Below, piece by piece: positions 53,698 through 62,133 of a stretch of 64,000 nt of DNA (positions within the stretch are counted from its first letter, which is position 1; every line of letters starts with the position of its first letter). The stretch covers positions 124,001-188,000 of the forward strand of contig NZ_JARKNC010000008.1 of the NCBI RefSeq assembly GCF_029360805.1, in the 5' to 3' direction. A model generated the notes under the pieces. The model saw only the letters and a list, made by a program, of their open reading frames with translations, made no database searches and was not told the origin of the DNA. The position numbers were made by a program, and so were the translations under genes. The stretch is from Daejeonella sp. JGW-45. GTDB taxonomy: Bacteria > Bacteroidota > Bacteroidia > Sphingobacteriales > Sphingobacteriaceae.

Positions 53698-54246
53698 CTA
53701 AAGCCTCGGTATCCATTTATTCTCTGGTAAATTTCTGTCGTGACAGATTTTCCGGGCAAGCACAAAGAGGAAATCGCTAAGACGGTTTAGATAAACAATA
53801 ACTTTCTCGTCAACAAAGCTTTCTTCGCTAAGATGAACGGCAATCCGCTCAGCACGGCGGCATACACACCTGGAAATATGGCAGTACGATACTACGGTGT
53901 CGCCGCCGGGAAGGATAAAATGTTTCAGCTCAGGCAAGACTTCGTTCATTTCATCTATTTGGTTTTCAATAAATTCTATATCGGAAACGTGAAGATCCGG
54001 AACCTTCATCTTCGACTTCTCAGGATCTGATGCAAGCGCCGCGCCAATGGTAAAAAGCCTATCCTGTATTTCTTTTATGATATCCTTCAGTGATACAGGA
54101 ATATCTTGATCACGAATCATCCCGATATAAGAATTCAGTTCATCGACAGTTCCGTAGCTCTCGATCCTGAGATCATACTTAGGAACCCTCGTACCTCCTA
54201 TTAAAGACGTAAGGCCTTTATCTCCTGTTTTGGTGTAGATTTTCAT
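53698..54246 (-). CDS. PduO-type cob(I)yrinic acid a,c-diamide adenosyltransferase
   Basis: 182 residues. KIYTKTGDKGLTSLIGGTRVPKYDLRIESYGTVDELNSYIG is the ATP-binding start, and SRCVCRRAERIAVHLSEE with VIVYLNRLSDFLFVLAR is the conserved C-terminal part. It adenosylates cob(I)alamin to form coenzyme B12. It is downstream of the ABC ATPase gene across heptamer array E6. Confidence 0.93.
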   Translation of the reverse strand: MKIYTKTGDKGLTSLIGGTRVPKYDLRIESYGTVDELNSYIGMIRDQDIPVSLKDIIKEIQDRLFTIGAALASDPEKSKMKVPDLHVSDIEFIENQIDEMNEVLPELKHFILPGGDTVVSYCHISRCVCRRAERIAVHLSEESFVDEKVIVYLNRLSDFLFVLARKICHDRNLPENKWIPRL

Positions 54247-54250
54247 CGGC

Positions 54251-54354
54251 TATGGGCTGGGCTATGGGCTTAGGGTTGTGAGCTCTGTAAATGATTGTTA
54301 AAGACTCGCACGGAGCTCATTTCTCAAAACTCAAAGCTCATTAATCACAGTTCA
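54251..54354. repeat. 7-bp-period inverted arrays (E6)
   Basis: Left array 54251-54285: five heptamers such as TGGGCTA, TGGGCTT and TGAGCTC. Right array 54313-54354: six heptamers of form nnnnTCA such as GAGCTCA, AAGCTCA and CAGTTCA, ending inside the last codon of the ABC ATPase gene. Unit words are shared with E3 at 30989, 23 kb away. Confidence 0.75.
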
Positions 54355-55113
54355 TTCAATCTTCTCGAAATCACTTCCTTTCATCTTCATACCCTCCAGT
54401 CTTGGTGACACAGTTTTAATATTTTCATTAAGATAGTCGTTCTCTATCAGTCCGTCGCGCATCCTTACAATGCGGTGTGCATGCTGGGCGATATCTTCTT
54501 CGTGAGTTACCAGAATAATAGTGTTCCCTTTGGAGTGGATCTCTTCAAGCAGTCCCATAATCTCAACGGAAGTTTTGGTATCGAGGTTCCCTGTAGGTTC
54601 ATCCGCCAGGATAATAGACGGATTGTTAACCAGCGCACGTGCAACGGCTACCCGCTGGCGCTGCCCTCCTGAGAGCTCGTTCGGCTTATGATGTACCCTG
54701 TTTCCAAGGCCTACACTTTCGAGTGCTTTTTGGGCTATATCCTCTCTTGATGACCGTCCCACACCTGCATATACCAACGGCAGGGCTACGTTTTCAAGTG
54801 AGGAAGAGCGCGGTAAAAGATTAAAAGTCTGAAAAACGAACCCGATTTCCTGGTTCCTGACTTCGGCGAGCTCGCTGTCGGTCATCTCACTCACGTGTTT
54901 ACCATTTAAAACGTACACGCCTTTGGTCGGGGTATCCAGGCACCCCAGGATATTCATCAATGTAGATTTACCTGAACCCGAGGGCCCCATTAATGCTACG
55001 AACTCTCCCTTATTAATGGATAGCGTAACCGATTTCAAGGCATGGATGGTTTCGGCACCAATCACATATTTTCTACCGATATCTGTTAAAGTAATAAGAG
55101 GGTCTTTAGCCAT
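54352..55113 (-). CDS. LolD/MacB-type ABC transporter ATPase
   Basis: 253 residues. Walker [10 protein letters not shown] (near 43-51), Q-loop [11 protein letters not shown], signature [15 protein letters not shown] and Walker [13 protein letters not shown] are all intact. The closest types are LolD, MacB and FtsE-like ATPases. A partner permease of the MacB type is at 49961, 3 kb away across queA, ispD and other genes, so they may form one transporter without sharing an operon. Confidence 0.92.
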   Translation of the reverse strand: MAKDPLITLTDIGRKYVIGAETIHALKSVTLSINKGEFVALMGPSGSGKSTLMNILGCLDTPTKGVYVLNGKHVSEMTDSELAEVRNQEIGFVFQTFNLLPRSSSLENVALPLVYAGVGRSSREDIAQKALESVGLGNRVHHKPNELSGGQRQRVAVARALVNNPSIILADEPTGNLDTKTSVEIMGLLEEIHSKGNTIILVTHEEDIAQHAHRIVRMRDGLIENDYLNENIKTVSPRLEGMKMKGSDFEKIE

Positions 55114-55164
55114 GCGTTTATTTTTAGACTGCCCGTATGGATGTATTGTTACAGCCTGATGAAA

Positions 55165-55458
55165 TTACTGTTTATTGATCACTTTAGCTACCCGGAAAAA
55201 TTTCCCATCCTGTTTAGGCGCATTCTGCAGAGCTTCGTACCTGCTGATCACCTGCGTAACTTCATCCTCTCTAACTATATTTACCTCATCATTCATGTAT
55301 ACCAGCGGCTCGACGTCATCGGTGTTTACCTCGTTGAGCTTATCCATAAAACTGAGGATATTATTCATATCATCCAGAAGGCCTTGCTTATCTTCTTCTT
55401 TAACCTCCAGCCTTGCCAGGTGAGCTACTTTTTCTATGGTTTCGAGGTCTACTTTCAT
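55165..55458 (-). CDS. gatC: Asp/Glu-tRNA amidotransferase subunit GatC
   Basis: 97 residues. VDLETIEKVAHLARLEVKEEDKQGLLDDMNNILSFMDKLNEVNTDDVEPL is the GatC pattern. GatC stabilises the GatA-GatB complex that converts Glu-tRNA(Gln) to Gln-tRNA(Gln). GatA and GatB are not in the window. It lies 51 bp before the ABC ATPase gene. Confidence 0.92.
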   Translation of the reverse strand: MKVDLETIEKVAHLARLEVKEEDKQGLLDDMNNILSFMDKLNEVNTDDVEPLVYMNDEVNIVREDEVTQVISRYEALQNAPKQDGKFFRVAKVINKQ

Positions 55459-55488
55459 ATCTAATCAAATTCTATTTATACGCAGTCT

Positions 55489-56235
55489 CTACCCCATCGA
55501 TGAATGATGCCTTTTCAGTCGCCCATGGATCAGGTCATAAACCATCTCCCTGAGGCTTTCGGCATCCTGGGATTGCATCCCGGTTGTTTCGATTGGAGCG
55601 TGGATGTAAATATCGCAAATCCCGGGCTTACTTCCATACTTGTTGCCGTCATCCCACATTAATTCCCAGTTATCTACTATCGTAACAGGCAGAATTGCCA
55701 CTCCCTGATCTATAGCAAGCTTAAACGGGCCGTTCTTAAACGGCTGAAGCACAGGCGGGTAAAACTCACTGATCATTCCTTCTGGAAATATAACCACGCT
55801 TTTACCTTCTTTTATGCTTTCTTCGGCTTTTTTAAATGCCCGGAAGGCTGACATCTTGCTTTCACGTTTCACCGGGATATCTATAGTTCGAAAATAGATC
55901 CCGGTGATGAAATTTTTAAGCAATTCCTCTTTTCCCATGAAAACGATGTTGTTCCCGGCCAGCAGGATGATGGCCGTAATATCGAGGTTAGAAGTGTGGT
56001 TGGCACAGATGATATAAGTTTTGCTCCAGTCGACCTTTTGTTCGTAGGTAAATTTGTAAAAAATACCCGACAGGCTTGTGCTGATGAAACTGAATGCCCA
56101 GCGGAGGCTGTTCATGCCTTTGAAGTTGACCGGACGACGCGAGAAGAAATAGATCAGCGGATACAACAGGATAAAAGCCAACGCCAGAACTACCAGGAAA
56201 TAATACAGGTGCAGCTTTTTGAGAATTCCTTTCAT
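55489..56235 (-). CDS. 1-acyl-sn-glycerol-3-phosphate acyltransferase (PlsC family)
   Basis: 248 residues from the ATG at 56235 (MKGILKKLHLYYFLV); a frame to 56262 is rejected because a perfect -7 element TATTTTTG (56249-56242) lies within it. One N-terminal membrane helix precedes NHTSNLDI (the NHxxxxD acyltransferase motif) and FPEGMISEFYPP. It acylates lysophosphatidate in phospholipid synthesis, or a similar acceptor. With the -7 element 6 bp from the ATG the transcript may be nearly leaderless. Confidence 0.88.
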   Translation of the reverse strand: MKGILKKLHLYYFLVVLALAFILLYPLIYFFSRRPVNFKGMNSLRWAFSFISTSLSGIFYKFTYEQKVDWSKTYIICANHTSNLDITAIILLAGNNIVFMGKEELLKNFITGIYFRTIDIPVKRESKMSAFRAFKKAEESIKEGKSVVIFPEGMISEFYPPVLQPFKNGPFKLAIDQGVAILPVTIVDNWELMWDDGNKYGSKPGICDIYIHAPIETTGMQSQDAESLREMVYDLIHGRLKRHHSSMG

Positions 56236-56330
56236 TCTGATCAAAAATAGAAAAATCCGCAAGAATTTACGCGGCTTTTGAGGAGCACGGGTTCACCTGT
56301 TAGAGAAAAAATCCTTACTTTCGCCCCATT

Positions 56331-57326
56331 ATGGAAACTGTTGTTAGTGGGATTCGCAGTACCGGAAAACTGCATTTAGGGAACTTTTACGGGGCTGTTA
56401 AGAACTTCGTACAGATGCAGCACGAGTACAATTGCTATTTTTTTATAGCAGATTACCACTCGTTAACCACCCATCCTACCCCACAGGATCTGCACGGCAA
56501 CGTGAAACAGGTTCTGGTAGAGTACCTGGCCGCAGGTATTGACCCTGAACGTGCTACAATCTATGTGCAATCTGATGTTCCTGAAATAACAGAACTATAC
56601 TTGTACTTAAACATGAACGCTTATATGGGTGAACTGGAAAGAAGTGCGTCGTTCAAAGATAAAGTGCGTGCACATCCCGATAATGTGAACGCCGGCCTTT
56701 TAACGTATCCGGTGCTGATGGCTGCAGATATACTGATCCATAAAGCGACCAAGGTCCCTGTTGGCAAAGACCAGGAGCAGCACCTGGAAATGGCGCGTAC
56801 GTTCGGCAACCGTTTTAACAGGCTCTACAATAATGAATACTTCCCCGAGCCATACGCCTTCAGTTTTAGCGATAAACTGGTAAAGGTACCTGGCCTTGAC
56901 GGAAAGGGTAAGATGGGAAAATCGGAGGGCGAGGGAAATGCTGTCTACCTTTCTGATGAGCCTGAAATTATCCGGAAGAAAGTGATGCGCGCTGTAACCG
57001 ACAGCGGCCCGACAGAAGAAAATCAGCCTAAGCCCGAAGCCATTCAAAACTTGTTTGACTTGCTTAAGATAGTTTCGGCTGAAGATACATATTCTCATTT
57101 CGACCGGCTCTACAATAGCTGCCAGATCCGTTACGGTGACTTCAAAAAGCAGCTGGCAGAAGATATGATCATTGCTACGGCACCTATCCGTGAGAAGATA
57201 AATGCCATTGCCGCGGATGATACTTATTTGAGGGAGGTAGCACGCTTCGGCGCAGTTAAAGCCCGTGAAAGTGCTGCAACAACCATCCGGGAAGTCCGGG
57301 AGATCATCGGCTTTAAAACTTTCTAG
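56331..57326 (+). CDS. trpS: tryptophan-tRNA ligase
   Basis: 331 residues, normal for bacterial TrpRS. GIRSTGKLHLGNFYGAV contains the HIGH-type HLGN, PVGKDQEQHLE binds tryptophan and ATP, and KMGKSEG is the KMSKS loop. It charges tRNA(Trp). TACTTTCG at 56316-56323 is a one-mismatch -7 element only 7 bp before the ATG. It heads a plus-strand run with the kinase and kdsB genes. Confidence 0.95.
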   Translation: METVVSGIRSTGKLHLGNFYGAVKNFVQMQHEYNCYFFIADYHSLTTHPTPQDLHGNVKQVLVEYLAAGIDPERATIYVQSDVPEITELYLYLNMNAYMGELERSASFKDKVRAHPDNVNAGLLTYPVLMAADILIHKATKVPVGKDQEQHLEMARTFGNRFNRLYNNEYFPEPYAFSFSDKLVKVPGLDGKGKMGKSEGEGNAVYLSDEPEIIRKKVMRAVTDSGPTEENQPKPEAIQNLFDLLKIVSAEDTYSHFDRLYNSCQIRYGDFKKQLAEDMIIATAPIREKINAIAADDTYLREVARFGAVKARESAATTIREVREIIGFKTF

Positions 57327-57404
57327 CTTTTTGCCGGAATAAAAAAACAATTTGTATTTTCAAACTCGCTTTGCGCCTGCCGCTTTGCACTTACCTTATT
57401 TCTC

Positions 57405-58019
57405 ATGCATATAGCTATCGTTGGAAACATTGGAGCCGGCAAAACTACTCTTACAGAACTGCTTGCCAAGCATCTCGGCTATGAAGCCCAGTTTGAAGCT
57501 GTTGATAATAATCCCTATTTAGAAGACTTTTACAGCGACATGAAAAGGTGGAGTTTCAACCTGCAGATCTATTTCCTTAACAGCCGTTTTCAGCAGATAC
57601 TTGAGCTTCAGAAAACTAATAAGAACATTATTCAGGACCGTACAATCTACGAAGACGCCTACATCTTTGCTGAGAACCTACACGATATGGGACTGATGAC
57701 GTCCCGTGATTACGATAATTATACCTCGATCTTCGAGAACATCACGGCGTTTATCAAACCACCCGATCTTTTAATCTTTCTGAAAGCATCGGTTCCTACA
57801 CTGGTTAATAATATTCAGCGACGCGGAAGGGAATATGAAGCAGGTATCCGTTTGGACTATCTCTCCAAACTGAATGAGAAATACAAAAAGTGGATAGACT
57901 CTTATACGCAGGGTAAACTTCTTATTCTTGATAAGGATAAGCTTGATTTTGCGAACAAACCTGAGGATCTGGGTTTTGTAATCAATAGCATCGAACGCGA
58001 AATCCACGGCTTATTTTAA
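57405..58019 (+). CDS. deoxynucleoside kinase
   Basis: 204 residues. IAIVGNIGAGKTTLTELLA is the P-loop, DNNPYLEDFYSDMKRWSF and QDRTIYEDAYIFAENLH (the DRS-like motif) are typical, and RGREYEAGIRLDYL is the lid region. It phosphorylates deoxynucleosides for salvage, probably deoxyadenosine or deoxyguanosine. It lies between trpS and kdsB in the same direction. Confidence 0.92.
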   Translation: MHIAIVGNIGAGKTTLTELLAKHLGYEAQFEAVDNNPYLEDFYSDMKRWSFNLQIYFLNSRFQQILELQKTNKNIIQDRTIYEDAYIFAENLHDMGLMTSRDYDNYTSIFENITAFIKPPDLLIFLKASVPTLVNNIQRRGREYEAGIRLDYLSKLNEKYKKWIDSYTQGKLLILDKDKLDFANKPEDLGFVINSIEREIHGLF

Positions 58020-58039
58020 AGACAATGCCGGGAGGAAGG

Positions 58040-58786
58040 ATGAAAATAATCGGAATCATACCAGCCCGCTACGCTTCCAGTCGCTTCCCTGGTAAACCCC
58101 TTGCCGACATAGCGGGTAAAAGCATGATTCGCAGGGTTTACGAGCAATGTCAAAAGTCCTCACAACTCGATAAAATTGTTGTTGCAACGGATGACAACAG
58201 GATATTTGATCACGTAGCAGGTTTTGGGGGAGACGTAATTATGACCTCCGAACGTCATCCCAGCGGAACAGACAGATGCAATGAAGTTGCAACGAAACTT
58301 CCGGGCTTCGACGTATGTATTAACATTCAGGGCGATGAACCGCTGATCAATCCCTCACAAATCGACTTGTTGTGTGCTTGCTTTAACGATGATGCCGTAG
58401 AACTCGCCACACTCGTTAAAAAGATCCATACGGAAGAAGAACTTTTTAATCAGAATACTCCAAAGGTGGTACTTAATCAGGAGATGGAAGCCGTGTACTT
58501 CAGCCGTGCAAGTATCCCTTTTCTTAGGGGCATCCAACAGGCAGACTGGATTCAAACTCACACGTTCTTTAAACATATAGGCATCTATGGATACAGAACA
58601 GCAACACTTTCAGCTATAACAACGCTGCAAACTTCAGTTCTTGAAATGGCAGAAGCTCTTGAACAACTACGCTGGATTGAGAACGGATATAAAATCAAAG
58701 TTGCCGTCACGGATTCAGAAAGTCAGGCAATAGATACACCCGAAGACCTTCAAAAGTTACTGGCTCACTTCAGCCCCGGTGCATAA
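58040..58786 (+). CDS. kdsB: 3-deoxy-manno-octulosonate cytidylyltransferase
   Basis: 248 residues from the ATG at 58040, chosen because the sequence GGAGG lies 7 bp upstream at 58030-58034 (an in-frame ATG at 58025 would include it in the coding region). GIIPARYASSRFPGKPLADIAGK and INIQGDEPLINPSQID are KdsB hallmarks. It activates Kdo with CTP for lipopolysaccharide synthesis. Confidence 0.94.
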   Translation: MKIIGIIPARYASSRFPGKPLADIAGKSMIRRVYEQCQKSSQLDKIVVATDDNRIFDHVAGFGGDVIMTSERHPSGTDRCNEVATKLPGFDVCINIQGDEPLINPSQIDLLCACFNDDAVELATLVKKIHTEEELFNQNTPKVVLNQEMEAVYFSRASIPFLRGIQQADWIQTHTFFKHIGIYGYRTATLSAITTLQTSVLEMAEALEQLRWIENGYKIKVAVTDSESQAIDTPEDLQKLLAHFSPGA

Positions 58787-58800
58787 ACCAAATTCCAGTC

Positions 58801-59892
58801 ATGAAATTATCCGCTCTATTCATTTGCTGCATCATGATCACTAACACAGCGCAGGCCCAGCTAGAGAAAAAACTCGATTCAATAATTGCAAACAGCATCC
58901 AACCGGGTGAGCCGGGAGTAGCATTATATGTTGAGAATAATGGCAAAGTTATTTACAAAAATGCGTTCGGTCTTACTGCTATCAATGGAAAAGAATTAGA
59001 TGCATCTACTAATTTCCGTATGGCATCGGTATCCAAGCAGTTCACAGCGATGTGTATATTACTGTTGGAGAAAGATGGAAAGGTTTCGTTCGACGATCCG
59101 ATCTCGCGTTTCTTTCCTGAGATCCCCGCGGTCGTTGCAAATAAGGTACTGTTAAGGCACCTGCTTACCCACTCATCAGGTGTGATCGACTATGAAAGCC
59201 TTATGGATGCTTCCGAAACAAGCCAGTTGCTTGACGCTGATGTGCTGGCCCTGCTTTCGAAGCAAGACACCACCTATTTCGCTCCCGGAAGCCAGTTCAG
59301 GTACAGCAATTCGGCATATGCTCTGCTGGCTTTAATAACCGAACGGGTTTCAGGACAATCCTTCCCTCAATTTATGAAAGAAAGGATCTTCAAGCCTCTT
59401 AAAATGAAGAATTCTTCGGTTTATGAGGCATCGTCTGATATAAAGAACCGTGCGATGGGTTTTGCAAGGAACCGGAATAAGGAACTTTTTGCAAACGATC
59501 AGAGCTCAACCAGTGCTGTCAAGGGTGACGGCGGTGTATATACTTCTCTAAACGATTACCGGAAATGGACGCATGCCCAATGGAGAAACACCCTCGTTGA
59601 CCTTCCCCCGGTACTGAAGCGGTTAAATTACTCCATTAAAGAAGTTACGGGAAGCTATTACGGTCCGGGATTGTTTTACTTTGATAAGGCAGAGCCGTCC
59701 TTATTTCATTCGGGCAGTACCTGCGGATTCAGCACATTTTCGGTTAATATTCCAGGGCAAAAAACGTCTATAGTTTATTATTCAAACATTGCCAACAACG
59801 CTGTAACCTTCAAAAAAATATTGGAAATCCTGGCCAGCCACGGGATCGGCGATCCCGTACAAGTGTTTCAGTTGCATGAATTAACCCGCTAA
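58801..59892 (+). CDS. exported serine hydrolase of the beta-lactamase/PBP class C family
   Basis: 363 residues with a signal peptide (MKLSALFICCIMITNTAQAQ). SVSK (76-79) holds the nucleophile serine and lysine, RYSNSAYALLA near 170 the tyrosine motif, and HSGST near residue 305 the third motif. The family includes esterases and D-aminopeptidases more often than true beta-lactamases. It follows kdsB by 14 bp. Confidence 0.88.
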   Translation: MKLSALFICCIMITNTAQAQLEKKLDSIIANSIQPGEPGVALYVENNGKVIYKNAFGLTAINGKELDASTNFRMASVSKQFTAMCILLLEKDGKVSFDDPISRFFPEIPAVVANKVLLRHLLTHSSGVIDYESLMDASETSQLLDADVLALLSKQDTTYFAPGSQFRYSNSAYALLALITERVSGQSFPQFMKERIFKPLKMKNSSVYEASSDIKNRAMGFARNRNKELFANDQSSTSAVKGDGGVYTSLNDYRKWTHAQWRNTLVDLPPVLKRLNYSIKEVTGSYYGPGLFYFDKAEPSLFHSGSTCGFSTFSVNIPGQKTSIVYYSNIANNAVTFKKILEILASHGIGDPVQVFQLHELTR

Positions 59893-59993
59893 GTGATAAA
59901 AAATCTAATCATCAACGACTTTTTACACGCAGCAAACATTCTTTTAGTTAAACTTGCAGTCTAATTAATGGCCCTGCGCCTACGCTTTAAACA

Positions 59994-60809
59994 ATGAACG
60001 AGGATTTTTTCAGGCAAATATTTCAAAAACAAAAGGATGCGGAAGAAGTCCCCTCCAATAAGGAGATTGCACGTTGGGCTACCGAACTGATCCGGCTGAT
60101 CTTTCCTGAACAATCCAAGCGGCCCTTTGCTTCGATCGACGACATTAAGGCTGAGTTCGGACAGCTGGAAAAAGAACTATCGAGGATAATGGTGGCTACA
60201 AAAGCCTGCGATCACTGCAATCACGAACAGTTATCACAAGATCTATTTGCACAGATACCCGAATTATACAGGGTATTGAAAACTGACATACAAGCGATAT
60301 TTAATGGGGACCCGGCGGCAAAAAGCGAGTTTGAAGTCATACGCGCTTATCCGGGGTTCTATGCGATATCTTTTTATCGCCTTGCCCATGCCCTGTCGGT
60401 TCTCGATGTGCCGCTGATACCCCGCATTCTGACAGAATATGCCCATTCCAAGACAGGTATTGACATCCACCCCGGCGCAGATATCGACGAATACTTTCAC
60501 ATCGATCATGGAACCGGCATAGTTATCGGCGAGACCTGCAAGATCGGTAAACATGTGAAACTTTACCAGGGGGTTACCATGGGTGCCCTTAGCGTAGATA
60601 AGAGCATGGCGAACACAAAACGTCACCCTACTGTAGAGGACCATGTGGTTATCTATTCCGGAGCCACGATCTTAGGTGGAGAGACCGTAATAGGGCATCA
60701 CAGCATAATAGGGGGCAATGTATGGCTCACCAAAAGTGTTCCCCCGGGATCCTCTGTATACAACACTGCCGATGTGGTAATTTCAACCGGCAGGAAAATT
60801 AATTTATAA
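59994..60809 (+). CDS. cysE: serine O-acetyltransferase
   Basis: 271 residues. A helical N-terminal domain (1-140) precedes the hexapeptide left-handed beta-helix (about 155-265; IDIHPGADIDEYFHIDHGTGIVIGE, KHVKLYQGVTMGA, IGHHSIIGGNVWLTKSVPPGS). It makes O-acetylserine. The stop is 1 bp from the cysM ATG, so the pair is a translationally linked cysteine-synthesis operon. Confidence 0.93.
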   Translation: MNEDFFRQIFQKQKDAEEVPSNKEIARWATELIRLIFPEQSKRPFASIDDIKAEFGQLEKELSRIMVATKACDHCNHEQLSQDLFAQIPELYRVLKTDIQAIFNGDPAAKSEFEVIRAYPGFYAISFYRLAHALSVLDVPLIPRILTEYAHSKTGIDIHPGADIDEYFHIDHGTGIVIGETCKIGKHVKLYQGVTMGALSVDKSMANTKRHPTVEDHVVIYSGATILGGETVIGHHSIIGGNVWLTKSVPPGSSVYNTADVVISTGRKINL

Positions 60810-60810
60810 A

Positions 60811-61683
60811 ATGGCCGACCTTATAGATATTGTTGGTAATACACCGCAGGTTGAGATTAAACGATTGAATCCTAACCCGAACGTAAAGATCTTTGCAAAA
60901 CTTGAAGGGAATAACCCAGGCGGCAGTGTAAAAGACCGGGCTGCATTGAATATGATCCGCAGTGCTATAGAGCGCGGAGAAATAAAGAAGAATATACCCC
61001 TTATTGAAGCTACCAGCGGCAATACCGGCATAGCGCTTGCCATGATGGCCAGGCTATATGATCTGGAAATTGAACTGGTCATGCCCTCCAGCTCGACAAA
61101 AGAGCGCACCCTTACGATGGAAGCTTATGGCGCCAAAGTAACGTTACTCGATAACATTGAGCTATGCCGCGATTATGCTGATGAAAAGGCTGCATCAGGA
61201 AAGAGTTTTATGCTTAACCAATTTGCTAATGCAGATAACTACCTGGCGCATTATAAGACTACGGCGCCTGAGATATGGAACGACACCCATGGGGCTATTA
61301 CCCATTTTGTGAGTTCTATGGGTACAACCGGAACGATTATGGGATGCTCCATGTATTTCAAGGAGCAAAACCCTGCAATCACTATTGTGGGATGCCAGCC
61401 TACCGAAGACTCTTCAATACCAGGCATTCGCCGCTGGCCTCAGGCTTACCTCCCTAAAATATTTGATCCATCGCGCGTAGACCGGATTATGGATATATCT
61501 GAGAGCGAAGCGGTGTCGGTGACCAGGCAACTGGCCAGGAGCGAAGCTATCTTCGCAGGAATGAGCAGCGGAGGCGCCGCTTCTGCCGCAATACGATTAG
61601 CCAAGGAACTGGATAAGGGTGTGATCGTTTTCATTGTTTGCGACCGCGGAGACAGGTATTTATCGAGTGAACTGTTTGGTTAG
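60811..61683 (+). CDS. cysM: cysteine synthase B
   Basis: 290 residues. EGNNPGGSVKDRAALNMI contains the PLP lysine (about K41), EATSGNTGIALA the substrate loop, and SMGTTGTIMGCSMYF the phosphate loop. The short length and the absence of the OASTL-A interface favour CysM over CysK. It converts O-acetylserine with sulfide or thiosulfate to cysteine or S-sulfocysteine. Confidence 0.92.
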   Translation: MADLIDIVGNTPQVEIKRLNPNPNVKIFAKLEGNNPGGSVKDRAALNMIRSAIERGEIKKNIPLIEATSGNTGIALAMMARLYDLEIELVMPSSSTKERTLTMEAYGAKVTLLDNIELCRDYADEKAASGKSFMLNQFANADNYLAHYKTTAPEIWNDTHGAITHFVSSMGTTGTIMGCSMYFKEQNPAITIVGCQPTEDSSIPGIRRWPQAYLPKIFDPSRVDRIMDISESEAVSVTRQLARSEAIFAGMSSGGAASAAIRLAKELDKGVIVFIVCDRGDRYLSSELFG

Positions 61684-61755
61684 AATTGGCAGCTATTTGA
61701 CACTTTCGGATTTGGCCTAAAAATCCTATATTGAATTAACCAATTCAAATCGATC

Positions 61756-62127
61756 ATGGATGAAAGCAAACCTGGGCAGATTCTCTGGCACGACCTCACT
61801 GTTGACAATGCTGAACTTGTAAGTGATTTTTATCATGGAGTTCTTGGATGGGAAAAGGAAGGCTTGAACATGAGCGGCTACGACGATTTTGTTATAAAAA
61901 GCTCTAAAGAAGGCGAAGTAGTTGCCGGCGTATGTCATGCGAAGGGCGTCAATAAAGATATCCCTCCCCAGTGGCTCATGTATGTAAAGGTATCCAACCT
62001 GGAAGAAAGCATTGCTAAATGCAGGGAACTCGGAGGAAAAACGCTTGGAAATAGACGAAAAATGGGCGAAGGGCATTACCAGCTTATTCAAGACCCCGCA
62101 GGTGCCTATATGATGCTGTGTGAGTAG
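61756..62127 (+). CDS. VOC family (glyoxalase-fold) protein
   Basis: 123 residues. QILWHDLTVDNAELVSDFYHGVLGW is the first betaalphabetabetabeta unit and PPQWLMYVKVSNLEESIAKCRELGGKTLG the second, with LIQDPAGAYMMLCE at the end. VOC proteins bind metals and act as glyoxalases, dioxygenases or resistance proteins; this one cannot be assigned further. It converges on the glycosyltransferase gene with a 6-bp gap. Confidence 0.87.
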   Translation: MDESKPGQILWHDLTVDNAELVSDFYHGVLGWEKEGLNMSGYDDFVIKSSKEGEVVAGVCHAKGVNKDIPPQWLMYVKVSNLEESIAKCRELGGKTLGNRRKMGEGHYQLIQDPAGAYMMLCE

Positions 62128-62133
62128 GAGAAA

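Noticed and set aside
58801-59892. true antibiotic-resistance beta-lactamase
   Set aside because: The SxxK and YxN motifs define the broad serine hydrolase family; nothing points to beta-lactam hydrolysis.
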